64,000 nt of DNA. It comes from Gilliamella sp. ESL0441. Lineage in GTDB: Bacteria; Pseudomonadota; Gammaproteobacteria; Enterobacterales; Orbaceae. Under the pieces are notes generated by a model. That model ran no database searches, had not been told where the DNA came from, and saw only the letters and a list, made by a program, of their open reading frames with translations. The stretch lies in NCBI RefSeq assembly GCF_019469185.1, contig NZ_CP048264.1, positions 1,922,001 through 1,986,000 on the forward strand, in the 5' to 3' direction. The position numbers were made by a program, and so were the translations under genes. Numbering within the stretch: position 1 is the first letter of the stretch; each line of letters opens with the position of its first letter. This document shows, one piece after another, positions 1 through 8,924 of the stretch.

Positions 1-690
1 TGGGTCGATATCATGGTACGAATGAATGGCCCCGTTACAACATTGATGGGTGCAATATATGCCAGTGATTGGGAGTTAGAAACAGGTAAATATTTAGCCC
101 TACCACAAATTACAGATTTTGCAGAACCGCCTGAAGACAAAAAACATATTATGCAACTTATTGCTTCAGGGCCAGGATATACTGAAAATATGATTCATCA
201 AGTACTATTGACAGCAATCTATTCTGCACAAGAACAAATTATTTTTACTACCCCTTACTTAGTTCCTAGTGATGACATACTCCATGCTGTTGTTACCGCG
301 GCTCAGCGAGGAGTAGAAGTTATCATTATAGTACCAAAAAAGAATGACTCTCTAATGGTTAAATGGGCCAGTCGAGCTTTCTTTTCCGAACTATTGGATG
401 GGGGGGTCAAACTTTATCAATTTAATGATAACTTGTTACATACTAAAAGTGTACTAATCGATAATCAGCTTAGTCTTGTCGGTACGGTAAATTTAGATAT
501 GCGAAGTTTATGGCTTAATTTTGAAATTACAACGGTTATTGATGATGCTGAATTTGCAAACTCATTATCTATCCTATTGCAAAAATATTTATCACAATCC
601 GATCCTGTCAATGTATCCGAATGGAAAAAACGCCCAATTTGGCAACATATTATTGAACGGCTATTTTACTTTTTTGCTCCGTTATTATAA
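1..690 (+). CDS. clsA: Cardiolipin synthase A, C-terminal part (5' end outside window)
   Basis: Membrane phospholipase-D-superfamily enzyme that condenses two phosphatidylglycerols into cardiolipin. The reading frame is open from base 1 ([11 protein letters not shown]), so the first Met at base 13 is internal. The second HKD motif is visible as [11 protein letters not shown] followed by GTVNLDMRS. The segments [21 protein letters not shown] and WLNFEI and the ending LFYFFAPLL follow E. coli ClsA almost residue for residue. The N-terminal membrane segments and first HKD motif lie outside the window. The stop codon is followed by a short gap to the convergent cpdA. Confidence 0.95.
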   Translation, partial: WVDIMVRMNGPVTTLMGAIYASDWELETGKYLALPQITDFAEPPEDKKHIMQLIASGPGYTENMIHQVLLTAIYSAQEQIIFTTPYLVPSDDILHAVVTAAQRGVEVIIIVPKKNDSLMVKWASRAFFSELLDGGVKLYQFNDNLLHTKSVLIDNQLSLVGTVNLDMRSLWLNFEITTVIDDAEFANSLSILLQKYLSQSDPVNVSEWKKRPIWQHIIERLFYFFAPLL

Positions 691-728
691 TAAAATTTAA
701 ATCATTTGGTATTCAAAACGGATAATTA

Positions 729-1556
729 TTAGTAGCCGTTTTGAGACAGATCGGGTTGAAACTGGTTGCTATTTATTCGAAAAACATCGGTTTGTATTTC
801 TCCATCTTTACCAAGTTTAATTTCTCGCCAACCGGGTGCCTCTAAAGATAAATTAAACTCATAGGATGCCGGTTTAAATTGCACGCAAGTTGAAGGTGTC
901 GAAAATGCTTTGCAACCATACCAAGAATGCATTTGATTTTGATGTATATGCCCCCACCCTACTCCACTTATTTTAGGATAGTTTTGGATGATATTTTTCA
1001 ATTGATCACTATTTTTCAATATATGTTGATCTAGCCAATGACATCCTGACTCGATAGCGTGATGATGTAAAAAAACAAGAGCATATCTATCATTATAGTT
1101 TTCAAGCGTTTTTCGTAAAAACGCTAGCTCTAAATCAGATAAGTAACCATATGCTTGCCCTACTACTTGACTATTTAACAAAATTAAAAGCCAATTATCA
1201 CCCAATAAAACAACTTTATTTTCAGCTAGTTGGTAATCTTTAAAAATAATCTGCATGTAAGCATAGTTATCATGATTTCCGGCTAGCCAGACACAAGGCG
1301 TATTTAATTTTTGGATTTGCTTTGCAAATAACGAGTAAGCTTCTTTAGAGCCATCTTGTACAAAATCACCTGTTGCTACAATCAAATCATATTGTTTTTT
1401 TAAAGATTTTATCTCATCCATAACAGAGAGAAAACTTGCATTTGAATCAACACCTAATAACTGATTATTATCATTAGCAAATAAATGCGTATCAGTAATA
1501 TGCAATATATTACCGAAATCGCTATTTTTTATTGGAAGGTGTAAAAATGACTGCAA
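729..1556 (-). CDS. cpdA: 3',5'-cyclic-AMP phosphodiesterase CpdA
   Basis: Cytoplasmic class III metallophosphoesterase that hydrolyses cAMP and so lowers CRP signalling. Metal-ligand motifs appear in family order: DTHLF near residue 22, GDFVQDG near 64, GNHDN near 94, HHHA near 164 and GHIHQ near 204. Length is 275 residues, equal to E. coli CpdA, and the start MQSFLHLP aligns with E. coli MESLLTLP. The start codon is TTG, preceded by a good GAGG ribosome site about six bases upstream. There is no ATG nearby that would preserve the N-terminus. It lies downstream of nudF on the same strand, as in enterobacteria, but with 175 bp between them and no yqiB-like gene. Confidence 0.95.
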   Translation of the reverse strand: MQSFLHLPIKNSDFGNILHITDTHLFANDNNQLLGVDSNASFLSVMDEIKSLKKQYDLIVATGDFVQDGSKEAYSLFAKQIQKLNTPCVWLAGNHDNYAYMQIIFKDYQLAENKVVLLGDNWLLILLNSQVVGQAYGYLSDLELAFLRKTLENYNDRYALVFLHHHAIESGCHWLDQHILKNSDQLKNIIQNYPKISGVGWGHIHQNQMHSWYGCKAFSTPSTCVQFKPASYEFNLSLEAPGWREIKLGKDGEIQTDVFRINSNQFQPDLSQNGY

Positions 1557-1731
1557 AATTTACCTCAGCATCTGTTTTATTTTCAATTTTTATTATCAAC
1601 TTAGTCATTAAATAGGACATTATGATTGGCTTTGATATTTATTTTTTTATTATAAATTCAAGTACGCTTACAAAGTGTAAAATGGATCACATTTTTATGA
1701 AAGAAAAAATTAAATGTGATCACTTAAAATT

Positions 1732-2361
1732 TTATTTCCATTCTTCCTGTAACAACGCATAATTGAGCTGTAACCATTGAATTGCAATAATTGATGCAGC
1801 ATTATTGATAACTCCTTCTTGAACCCATCGATAAGCTTGCTCTCGACTGATTACGTGCACTTTAATATCTTCGTTTTCTTCGGCTAATCCATGAATTCCT
1901 TTAGCTGTTGAGGAATCAACTTCACCAACTAATATGTGCAGTTTTTCAGTTAATCCACCTGGCGATGCTAAATAACTAATAACAGGTTTGCAACGCCCTA
2001 TCGTTATTCCCGCTTCTTCTATGGCTTCTCGTCTTGCAACATCTTCACATGACTCATTATCATGATCCATCATGCCAGCAATAAGTTCTAATAACCATGG
2101 ACTATTTTGGGTTTCGATAGCCGCTATACGGATTTGCTCAATCATCACGATTTGATCACGCTTACTATCATAAGCTAATAATACTACAGCATGACCGCGT
2201 TCTAAAATCTCTCGAGAAACTAATTCGCTTTTAGTTCCATCGAATTTACGATATTGAAAACGATACTCTAGCAAAGAAAAAAAACCTTTATATAAAACAC
2301 GTTTAGTTAAATTAAACACATCTTTTTTGTCAAAAAGGATCGGATTATTATTAATTTTCAT
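1732..2361 (-). CDS. nudF: ADP-ribose pyrophosphatase (Nudix)
   Basis: Nudix hydrolase splitting ADP-ribose into AMP and ribose 5-phosphate. The ATG at 2359-2361 is preferred over an upstream TTG at 2371-2373. It has a GAG ribosome site at the right distance and gives 209 residues, the E. coli NudF length. The Nudix box is visible as ELIAGMMDHDNES followed by EDVARREAIEEAGI. Spacing between the first Gly and the following Glu is six residues instead of the usual five, an apparent one-residue insertion, while the REAIEEAG core is intact. It is divergent from tolC, a pairing conserved in enterobacteria, so the two promoters share the 2362-2500 gap. Confidence 0.93.
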   Translation of the reverse strand: MKINNNPILFDKKDVFNLTKRVLYKGFFSLLEYRFQYRKFDGTKSELVSREILERGHAVVLLAYDSKRDQIVMIEQIRIAAIETQNSPWLLELIAGMMDHDNESCEDVARREAIEEAGITIGRCKPVISYLASPGGLTEKLHILVGEVDSSTAKGIHGLAEENEDIKVHVISREQAYRWVQEGVINNAASIIAIQWLQLNYALLQEEWK

Positions 2362-2500
2362 ATAAATTCTCAATTTTAGACTAAATTTTAATAAAAAGTG
2401 CGGATAGCAAACAAACTATGCTTACTATATCTTATTTATCTGTTAAAATTATACAATTAAAAATACTACAATATTTGAATGTTTTTTAAAGAGAAAATTG

Positions 2501-3850
2501 ATGAAAAAAACTTTAACTTTTCTAATCGGCTTAGCGTTAAGCCACTCTGTCTTTGCAGAGAATTTGGTTCAGGTTTATGAACAAGCAAAGATAACTAATC
2601 CGGATTTGCGCAGTTCATTAGCTGAAAAAGACAAAGCCTATTCAGCCATCTCTGGATCTCGTGCCAGTTTATTACCACAAATAGGTTTAAGTGCCTCTTA
2701 TGGTGTCACACATGGTCGTCGAGACTATAGCGGTATCAAATCGAAAAGTGGTAATTTATATCAATTAACTTTATCGCAAAGTCTTTTTGATTATTCTAAC
2801 TGGAAAGCTTTAGATATCACTAAAAAGCAAGCCACGATTGCAGATATCGCTTACCAGTATCAAGGACAAACCTTAATATTAAATACTTCCGTTGCTTATT
2901 TTAATGTTTTAAAAGCTCTTGATGCATTAAGTTTTATTGATGCTCAGAAAAAAGCGATTGGACGTCAATTAGAACAAACACGTCAACAGCACCAAGTTGG
3001 ATTAGTGGCAATCACCGACGTGCAAAATGCTCAAGCTAATTACGATCTTACTCTTGCACAACAAGTTAATGCATTAAATGACTTAAATAATGCAATTGAA
3101 GATTTACGCCAAGTTAGTGGTCGTTTTTATTCTAAACTAGCAACCATTAATACGAATACGTTTAAAACTGAAGCACCAACTGCAATTAGTGCATTGTTAA
3201 AACAATCAGAAACGTCTAATCTTAATTTGTTAACAATGAAACTTAACCAAGATATTGCTCGTGAACAAATCAAGCTTTCTCAATCAGGACATTTGCCAAC
3301 TGCAAGTTTAGATGCTTCAACAAATTTAAATAAAACTGATAGATATGGTCGCAATACAGGGCCAAATGGTGGCAATGGTAAAACTTATTCTGGCAATAAT
3401 TATGTAGGTCTAAGTGTAAATTTACCTATCTTCTCAGGCGGAGCAACGACTTCGAAAGTTGAGCAAGCACAGCATAACTACATTAGCTTTAGTGAAAAAC
3501 TTGAGAGTACAAATCGTGCTGTAATCAACCAAGTTCGTTCTTCTTATAATAATATCTCTTCATCAATCAGCGCCATCAAGGCTTATCAACAAGCAGTGGT
3601 TTCAGCTGAAAGTTCATTAGAAGCGACAAACTCGGGCTACCAAGTTGGAACACGAACAATAGTTGATGTACTTAATGCAACAACACAACTTTATAGCTCA
3701 AAAAGAAACTTGTCTGATGCAAAATATAATTATCTAACCAGTTTATTACAGTTAAAATATGCTGTAGGTACGTTAACTGCTAATGACTTAGTTTATTTAA
3801 ACAGTATGTTAGGTAAAGACGTAACGACATTAGTTACCATCAATAATTAA
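2501..3850 (+). CDS. tolC: Outer membrane efflux channel TolC
   Basis: Trimeric outer-membrane/periplasmic tunnel used by RND, ABC and MFS efflux pumps and by type I secretion. The ATG at 2501 is preferred over the TTG just before it because AAAGAG lies at a suitable distance. Residues 1-20 form a signal peptide (MKKTLTFLIGLALSHSVFA, cut before ENL). The rest shows two homologous TolC/OEP repeats, with helical stretches such as LEQTRQQHQVGLVAITDVQNA mirrored in the second half by EATNSGYQVGTRTIVDVLNA. Length is 449 residues, slightly shorter than E. coli TolC. Monocistronic, ending at a strong terminator. Confidence 0.95.
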   Translation: MKKTLTFLIGLALSHSVFAENLVQVYEQAKITNPDLRSSLAEKDKAYSAISGSRASLLPQIGLSASYGVTHGRRDYSGIKSKSGNLYQLTLSQSLFDYSNWKALDITKKQATIADIAYQYQGQTLILNTSVAYFNVLKALDALSFIDAQKKAIGRQLEQTRQQHQVGLVAITDVQNAQANYDLTLAQQVNALNDLNNAIEDLRQVSGRFYSKLATINTNTFKTEAPTAISALLKQSETSNLNLLTMKLNQDIAREQIKLSQSGHLPTASLDASTNLNKTDRYGRNTGPNGGNGKTYSGNNYVGLSVNLPIFSGGATTSKVEQAQHNYISFSEKLESTNRAVINQVRSSYNNISSSISAIKAYQQAVVSAESSLEATNSGYQVGTRTIVDVLNATTQLYSSKRNLSDAKYNYLTSLLQLKYAVGTLTANDLVYLNSMLGKDVTTLVTINN

Positions 3851-3870
3851 TTTATTGTGGTTATTTTAAT

Positions 3871-3897
3871 AAAAAGGCGATTAACTCGCCTTTTTTT
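3871..3897 (+). terminator. Intrinsic terminator after tolC
   Basis: AAAAAGGCGA, loop TTAAC, then TCGCCTTTTT form a perfect ten-base stem followed by more T. The A-rich 5' arm means it could also terminate the convergent LysR gene. Confidence 0.9.
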
Positions 3898-3943
3898 ACA
3901 CCTAATCATTAATGATAAATGCTTTTTAACTAAACCTGAAACT

Positions 3944-4834
3944 CTAAGACATAGCATTAGTCACAAATTCAGTAAACATTTTCATTTTTGGTAATGGTTG
4001 TCTATCGGCGGTATAAAGCATGTGCACTTCTCTGGCTGGTGGTAAAAAATTTTGCAATATAGGCAGTAACTTATTTTGCTTAATGGGCTCAATTAGCATA
4101 GATTCAGGTAACATTGTTATACCCAACCCTTCGATAGCAGCAATAGCTAAAGCAGAAGTATCATTGGTTTGTAATAAGCCAGATATAGGAAGATTACATG
4201 ATTTGCCATTAACGGAAAAAGGCCATACATAATCATTTTTATTCCGATTTACATATTGATAAATTAAACATTGATGGTGTTTTAAATCCTCCGGTACAGC
4301 AGGTATGCCATTTTGAGCCAAATAACTGGGTGATGCAGCAAAAATAAGTTGAAAAGGTTTGAGCTTTCTTCCAATTAAACCCGAATCATTTAATTGCCCA
4401 ATTCGAAATAAAATATCAAAATCGTCTTTTACAATATCGACATAACGATCACTCAATTGAATATCTATATTGAGTTTAGGATAGCATTTCATAAAGCGAC
4501 TAATAACTGGAATGAGATTATAATGCCCATAACTAACTGGCGCACTAATCCTTAGTCTACCTTTAGGTTCATCAATAAATTGTTGTGCTAATACTTTAGA
4601 TTCTGCTATTTCACCAAGAATTAATTTAGAACGCTGATAATACTGTTTACCAAATTCAGTAAGATTTTGTGAGCGTGTTGTTCGATTAAGTAGTTTTAAA
4701 CCTAAATATTTTTCTAAAAAAGCGATATATTTAGTCACCATTTGCGGCGATGTATTTAAAGAAACTGATGTAGCGACAAAAGATCCCGTTTCTACAGTTA
4801 ATACAAACGCCTCCATACACTTTAAAAGATCCAT
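3944..4834 (-). CDS. LysR-family transcriptional regulator
   Basis: A 296-residue LysR-type regulator. Residues 1-60 form the winged helix-turn-helix (AFVLTVETGSFVATSVSLNTSPQMVTK, then LGLKLLNRTTRS). The remainder is the periplasmic-binding-protein-like effector domain, with the family signature RLRISAPVSYG near residue 93 typical of the CrgA/DsdC-like subgroup. It is divergent from the oxidoreductase gene starting at 4937, with a 102 bp AT-rich shared promoter region. By the usual LysR arrangement it probably controls that gene and perhaps the SDR gene after it. The effector is unknown. Confidence 0.88.
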   Translation of the reverse strand: MDLLKCMEAFVLTVETGSFVATSVSLNTSPQMVTKYIAFLEKYLGLKLLNRTTRSQNLTEFGKQYYQRSKLILGEIAESKVLAQQFIDEPKGRLRISAPVSYGHYNLIPVISRFMKCYPKLNIDIQLSDRYVDIVKDDFDILFRIGQLNDSGLIGRKLKPFQLIFAASPSYLAQNGIPAVPEDLKHHQCLIYQYVNRNKNDYVWPFSVNGKSCNLPISGLLQTNDTSALAIAAIEGLGITMLPESMLIEPIKQNKLLPILQNFLPPAREVHMLYTADRQPLPKMKMFTEFVTNAMS

Positions 4835-4936
4835 ATTATCAACCTCCAGTTGTTAATAAATTAATTAATATCATATTTATTCTCTACCATTTTATAATGA
4901 TAATACAACAAAATAATTAATGATATGGAGCTTTAC

Positions 4937-5596
4937 ATGAAAAAAATAGGTATTATTGGTGCAGGTTTTGTTGGTCAAGCATGCGCTAAATTGTTTATCC
5001 AAGCTGGATATCAAGTTATGCTTAGTAATTCAAGAGATAAAAAATCGTTATACAGTGTCGCTAGCAGTTTAGGTTGTCAAATAGGTAGCCAGCAAGAAGC
5101 AATTGAATTCAGCGATCTTATTTTAGTCGCTATTCCATTCATTAATTACACTCTTTTGCCAAAAGATCTGCTCAGTAAAAAAATCATCATCGACACAATG
5201 AATTACTACCCAGATCGTGACGGTCATTTTGAACAACTAGATAACCATCAAATTACAACAAGCGAACTTGTCGCTCAACATCTTGACCAGTCTAAAATTG
5301 TCAAAGCATTTAATGCAATACTTGCCAAAGACATTGTTAAAGATGCCAAGCCGGATGATAAAACAGACAGAAGAGCACTCCCAGTTGCTGGTAATGATAT
5401 GCCAAGCAAACAAATTATATTCAATTTACTAGAACAAGTTGGATTCGATTATATCGATACCGGAGATTTATCTCAAAGTTGGCGATTTGAACGAGCAAAA
5501 CCTGCTTATTGTGTACCTCTAAATCGAGACCAGTTATTTGAAGCACTAGCTAAAGCTTCAAAAGAAGAAGAATTACCCCATAATTCATGGAAATAA
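4937..5596 (+). CDS. NAD(P)-binding oxidoreductase, F420-reductase-like family
   Basis: Rossmann-fold protein of about 219 residues. KKIGIIGAGFVGQACAKLF at residues 2-20 is the dinucleotide-binding GxGxxG fold, followed by the family strand VMLSNSRD, where an SR pair typically contacts the NADP phosphate. Later segments DTMNYYPDRDG, VKAFNAI and ALPVAGND match the COG2085 predicted dinucleotide-binding group. The ATG at 4937 is chosen over the one at 4925 because TGGAG lies just before it. Its substrate cannot be read from sequence. It is divergent from a LysR regulator and followed 42 bases later by an SDR gene, suggesting one regulated unit. Confidence 0.8.
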   Translation: MKKIGIIGAGFVGQACAKLFIQAGYQVMLSNSRDKKSLYSVASSLGCQIGSQQEAIEFSDLILVAIPFINYTLLPKDLLSKKIIIDTMNYYPDRDGHFEQLDNHQITTSELVAQHLDQSKIVKAFNAILAKDIVKDAKPDDKTDRRALPVAGNDMPSKQIIFNLLEQVGFDYIDTGDLSQSWRFERAKPAYCVPLNRDQLFEALAKASKEEELPHNSWK

Positions 5597-5638
5597 TAAT
5601 AAATATTAATCTTATTCAAATATGAAAAAGGAAAGAAA

Positions 5639-6427
5639 ATGATCAATAATGAAAAAAAATACACGGCAATAACCGGCGCCAGTTCTGGCATTGGTTATGC
5701 CTGTGCACTTGAATTTGCTAACCGCAATAAAAATCTAATATTAATAGCAAGAAGAGAACAACAACTGCAAGCATTAAAACAAAAAATAGCTGAAGTGAAC
5801 CCAAATATCCAAGTCATTATCAAAATTTGTGATTTATCTCAAGCAACTAATGTTAATTCTCTGTTTGAGCAATTAAATAGCTATTACATTGAAACATGGA
5901 TAAATAATGCGGGTTTCGGACATTATGGAAGCGTTGAAGATCAAAATTTAGAGAAAATACAATCCATGTTACATTTAAATATTGAAGCTTTAACTATTTT
6001 ATCCACACTTTATGTCCAGAAATATCATAATAAACCTGATACACAGCTAATAAATATCTCATCAAGAGGTGGATATACTATAGTACCTAATGCAGTTACC
6101 TATTGCGCCACTAAATTTTACGTTAATGCCTTCACGGAAGGATTAGCACAAGAGTTAAAACAAGCAAAAGCAAAATTGACGGCAAAAGTTTTAGCACCAG
6201 CTGCGACCAAAACGGAATTTGGTCAAAAAGCGAATAATGTTAATGAATATGACTATGATAAAAGTTTTAACCAATATCACACAGCAGAACAAATGGCTGG
6301 TTTTTTAATGAAATTATATGATAGTGATCAAACTATCGGAGAAATCAGCACTAAAGATTTTTCATTTTCTTTAAAAAATAGCATATTGCCTTATTCTGGC
6401 AATCCTTCAGAAAATCAAAAAAGTTAG
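5639..6427 (+). CDS. Short-chain dehydrogenase/reductase
   Basis: Classical SDR of 262 residues. TGASSGIG at residues 11-18 is the cofactor loop, NNAG near 88 the structural motif, a Ser in NISSRGG near 140 and YCATK near 154 give the catalytic Ser-Tyr-Lys. The R-R pair after the second strand (LIARREQQ) suggests NADP preference. Most similar in layout to the YdfG/DltE-like group of short-chain oxidoreductases. Good ribosome site AAAGGAAAG. Probably co-transcribed with the preceding oxidoreductase. Substrate unknown. Confidence 0.85.
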   Translation: MINNEKKYTAITGASSGIGYACALEFANRNKNLILIARREQQLQALKQKIAEVNPNIQVIIKICDLSQATNVNSLFEQLNSYYIETWINNAGFGHYGSVEDQNLEKIQSMLHLNIEALTILSTLYVQKYHNKPDTQLINISSRGGYTIVPNAVTYCATKFYVNAFTEGLAQELKQAKAKLTAKVLAPAATKTEFGQKANNVNEYDYDKSFNQYHTAEQMAGFLMKLYDSDQTIGEISTKDFSFSLKNSILPYSGNPSENQKS

Positions 6428-6482
6428 ATAATTAATTAGATAGATGACAATTAAACAGCATTTAAACGATATCCTACTCTTT

Positions 6483-6522
6483 AGCTCAAAACCATCATTT
6501 AATAGTGTTTTGAGCTTTTTTT
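6483..6522 (+). terminator. Intrinsic terminator after the SDR gene
   Basis: AGCTCAAAAC at 6483-6492 pairs with GTTTTGAGCT at 6507-6516, followed by a T run. Perfect ten-base stem. Confidence 0.9.
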
Positions 6523-6592
6523 ATCTAAGGGTTTCAACTTAAATATCGTTGTTCAAAAAGTTTTCAAAAAATTGCCCCAAATTTTTTAAAAA

Positions 6593-6895
6593 TTACATTT
6601 GAATTAAATTCATCAGCGACCCAATCTTGGCAATTCTTTCTTCAACTTTTTTGGCTGCTCCGTCTAACGAATAACCATCATCAATCAATTCTTGAATGAG
6701 GATTATCTTTTTAATGTTCGCTAAATCAAATTGACGCGATTTAGATTTTGGATCCACTGTTTTGATAATGCCTTTTTCTTCCCAATAACGCAATTTTCTT
6801 ACTGGAATTTTAGTTATTTCAGAAACTTCCCCAATACCAACAATTACCGTTGATAAAAAATTATCATAAGAATTTTTTAAGGATTTTTTTTCCAT
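6593..6895 (-). CDS. Short MerR-family regulator
   Basis: A 100-residue protein whose residues 20-85 form a MerR-type winged helix (IGEVSEITKIPVRKLRYWEEKGII, then RQFDLANIKKI). The protein ends soon after the DNA-binding domain, so it lacks the long coiled coil and effector domain of full-length MerR proteins. It is divergent from the MFS transporter gene at 7043 and is the obvious candidate to control it. It could instead be a truncated regulator, but the reading frame is clean. Confidence 0.82.
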   Translation of the reverse strand: MEKKSLKNSYDNFLSTVIVGIGEVSEITKIPVRKLRYWEEKGIIKTVDPKSKSRQFDLANIKKIILIQELIDDGYSLDGAAKKVEERIAKIGSLMNLIQM

Positions 6896-6965
6896 ATCAA
6901 AAACCTATTTATACTCAAAGTAAAAATCTATTATAAAACACAATATATTTAAACAACAAATAATG

Positions 6966-7031
6966 TTGTACTTAAAACAAATTTGGCTTTATAATTCAAT
7001 CATTGTACTTTAACTACAATAATTGTATATA
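6966..7031 (+). promoter_or_regulatory. Divergent promoter and possible operator between merR-like gene and MFS gene
   Basis: TTGTAC at 6966-6971 and TATAAT at 6990-6995 are separated by 18 bases, a good sigma-70 promoter for the MFS gene. Just downstream, ATTGTA-N7-TACAAT at 7002-7020 is an inverted repeat that repeats the TTGTACTT motif, so it could be the regulator's operator. The operator assignment is inference. Confidence 0.5.
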
Positions 7032-7042
7032 TAGAGCCTAAA

Positions 7043-8200
7043 ATGAAATATAAATTAATCATAGGTACCTTGTGCATTCCTCTTCTTGCACTTGGTGTCG
7101 TTACCCAACTTTATTTACTAATGCCTGTCTCAACCAATCTGTTACAATTTGTTAAACATGCTACGACCAATAATATAGGATTATTAACCACTCTATTTGG
7201 CTTTTTTTACGCTGTCGGGTTAATTATCTGGGGAAGTTTATCTGATCGAATTGGCAAGGATTTAACCTTAATCATTGGTCTATTATTACTTGCTTGTGTT
7301 AGCTTTATCGTACCACTGCTACACAACTATTATTTATTATTATTTGCTCGTGCAGTTCAAGGCTTTTGTGCTGCTTCGTTTCCTCCCGTGGCTTTAGCTT
7401 GGGTTTCAATTAATCTGCCAGATAGTTCAAAACCTAAAGCAATATCCCTGATCAGTTGCGCATTTTTACTTGCAGCAACGATTGGTCAATGGTTAGGATC
7501 ATTATTGATTTCAAACTCCCTTTATTATGCAATGTGGTTTTTAACAGGTATTTATGCATGTGGCGCAACTATTTTTTACTTTTACTATTTAAAAAACAAA
7601 CAAAACTATCAGGTTACCCCAAGCGCAACACTCCTTTCAATATGTTGCAAGATACCTAATATACTCACTAATAGAAAGTTATTACCAGTATATCTATGCT
7701 CGTTATTTGTCTTACTTAGTTTCGTCTCACTTTATTCTGTGTTGCACCGTAGTGCACTTATCGTATATGTTCCAACTTTAAGAAACATTAGCATCATTGC
7801 TATGCTATTTAGTTTAACCTCCAGTTATCTATTTAAAGTGATCAAACCAACGTATGTTCTTGCGATAGCACTTTGCTTAATGGCTTTTTCATTATTTATA
7901 CATACGTTTTTCTTAACTGATCGATTAAACACATTGGTTATTCTCTATTTCTGCCATTTCATGCTAATTATTGGTCTTGCGTATGCTGTTCCTTCCATGA
8001 TCGTATGTATAGCAACGCAATCAGAGATAAAAGATCGCGGTATTGCCACATCACTGTATACCTGTATTTTATTTATAGGTGCAAGCCTTGGAGCATTATT
8101 ACCGACATTTATTACCCCTCCTATTTTGATAACATCGCTTTCTATTTTACTTATGGTCTGCGCAATACAACTCATTTTAAATTTAAAAGCTCATCATTAA
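7043..8200 (+). CDS. MFS transporter (drug-efflux type)
   Basis: Inner-membrane transporter of 385 residues with about 12 hydrophobic segments. The MFS motif A is recognisable in the loop after helix 2 as GSLSDRIGKD near residue 70, and helix 4 has the LLFARAVQGFCAASFPP pattern of H+-coupled antiporters. Divergent from a short MerR-like regulator and followed 12 bases after its stop by an exported protein gene. The substrate is not evident. Confidence 0.85.
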   Translation: MKYKLIIGTLCIPLLALGVVTQLYLLMPVSTNLLQFVKHATTNNIGLLTTLFGFFYAVGLIIWGSLSDRIGKDLTLIIGLLLLACVSFIVPLLHNYYLLLFARAVQGFCAASFPPVALAWVSINLPDSSKPKAISLISCAFLLAATIGQWLGSLLISNSLYYAMWFLTGIYACGATIFYFYYLKNKQNYQVTPSATLLSICCKIPNILTNRKLLPVYLCSLFVLLSFVSLYSVLHRSALIVYVPTLRNISIIAMLFSLTSSYLFKVIKPTYVLAIALCLMAFSLFIHTFFLTDRLNTLVILYFCHFMLIIGLAYAVPSMIVCIATQSEIKDRGIATSLYTCILFIGASLGALLPTFITPPILITSLSILLMVCAIQLILNLKAHH

Positions 8201-8212
8201 GGATATTGATTT

Positions 8213-8881
8213 ATGACAAAACAACTAACCATACTGACATTTATATTAAGTTTTTTTTATTCAAATTGTTACGCACAGCAACTTAACCAAACTAAGGAAA
8301 CGTCTATGACTTCAACACAATTGGCAAAAATCAGCACACAACTTTCCCCAAACTTTCAGCAATTATTACCTGATAATGAGCTTAATTTTAACTTAGTGTT
8401 AACACATAAAGGACTACACAACGAGCAACCGGTAACGTTATACCGTTTTGAACCACAAGAAACCATGCATCTTAATAGCCAACATGTTTCATTTTTACTC
8501 GATGATAATTCAAATAAATTGCAAGGATTTGTTAGATTATTACCACAGTATCAATCAACTAAAGCACAAGTGACGAAAGATAAAGCATTAGCAATAACGC
8601 TCAAATTTCTTGAAACTTATGCACCAGATTTATTGAAAAATTATAATAATAATTGGATAGATACCCATGATGAAGAGATTATGGTGAATGGTAAAAAAGT
8701 GACTTTAACTGGCATGAAAGTTAAATGCCGCGACTTAAATACAGGTCTTTACTTTTGGACAATTATTGCACCGGATGAAACTATCATGGTTTTTGAAAGA
8801 AATGTTGAGTGGGACTTTATTCGTGCAGGTCGTCAAACACAAAAATGGCTACATGACAGTTGGTTAAGAAAAAAATTATAA
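8213..8881 (+). CDS. Exported protein of unknown function
   Basis: A 222-residue protein. Residues 1-21 are a typical Sec signal peptide ending in CYA before QQL, so it is probably periplasmic. The mature part has no cysteine-pair or catalytic signature that I recognise. There is a C-terminal aromatic-rich block, GLYFWTIIAPDETIMVFERNV. It has a weak resemblance to CpmK-type proteins found near carbapenem loci, which I cannot confirm. It sits 12 bases after the MFS gene and before a HAD protein, suggesting one transcript. Confidence 0.6.
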   Translation: MTKQLTILTFILSFFYSNCYAQQLNQTKETSMTSTQLAKISTQLSPNFQQLLPDNELNFNLVLTHKGLHNEQPVTLYRFEPQETMHLNSQHVSFLLDDNSNKLQGFVRLLPQYQSTKAQVTKDKALAITLKFLETYAPDLLKNYNNNWIDTHDEEIMVNGKKVTLTGMKVKCRDLNTGLYFWTIIAPDETIMVFERNVEWDFIRAGRQTQKWLHDSWLRKKL

Positions 8882-8924
8882 AGAAGCGAGATAATTATGG
8901 ATATTAAACTCATGGGAGAGATTA

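Noticed and set aside
2361..2373. Upstream TTG start for nudF
   Set aside because: The ATG at 2361 has the ribosome site and gives the family length of 209 residues.
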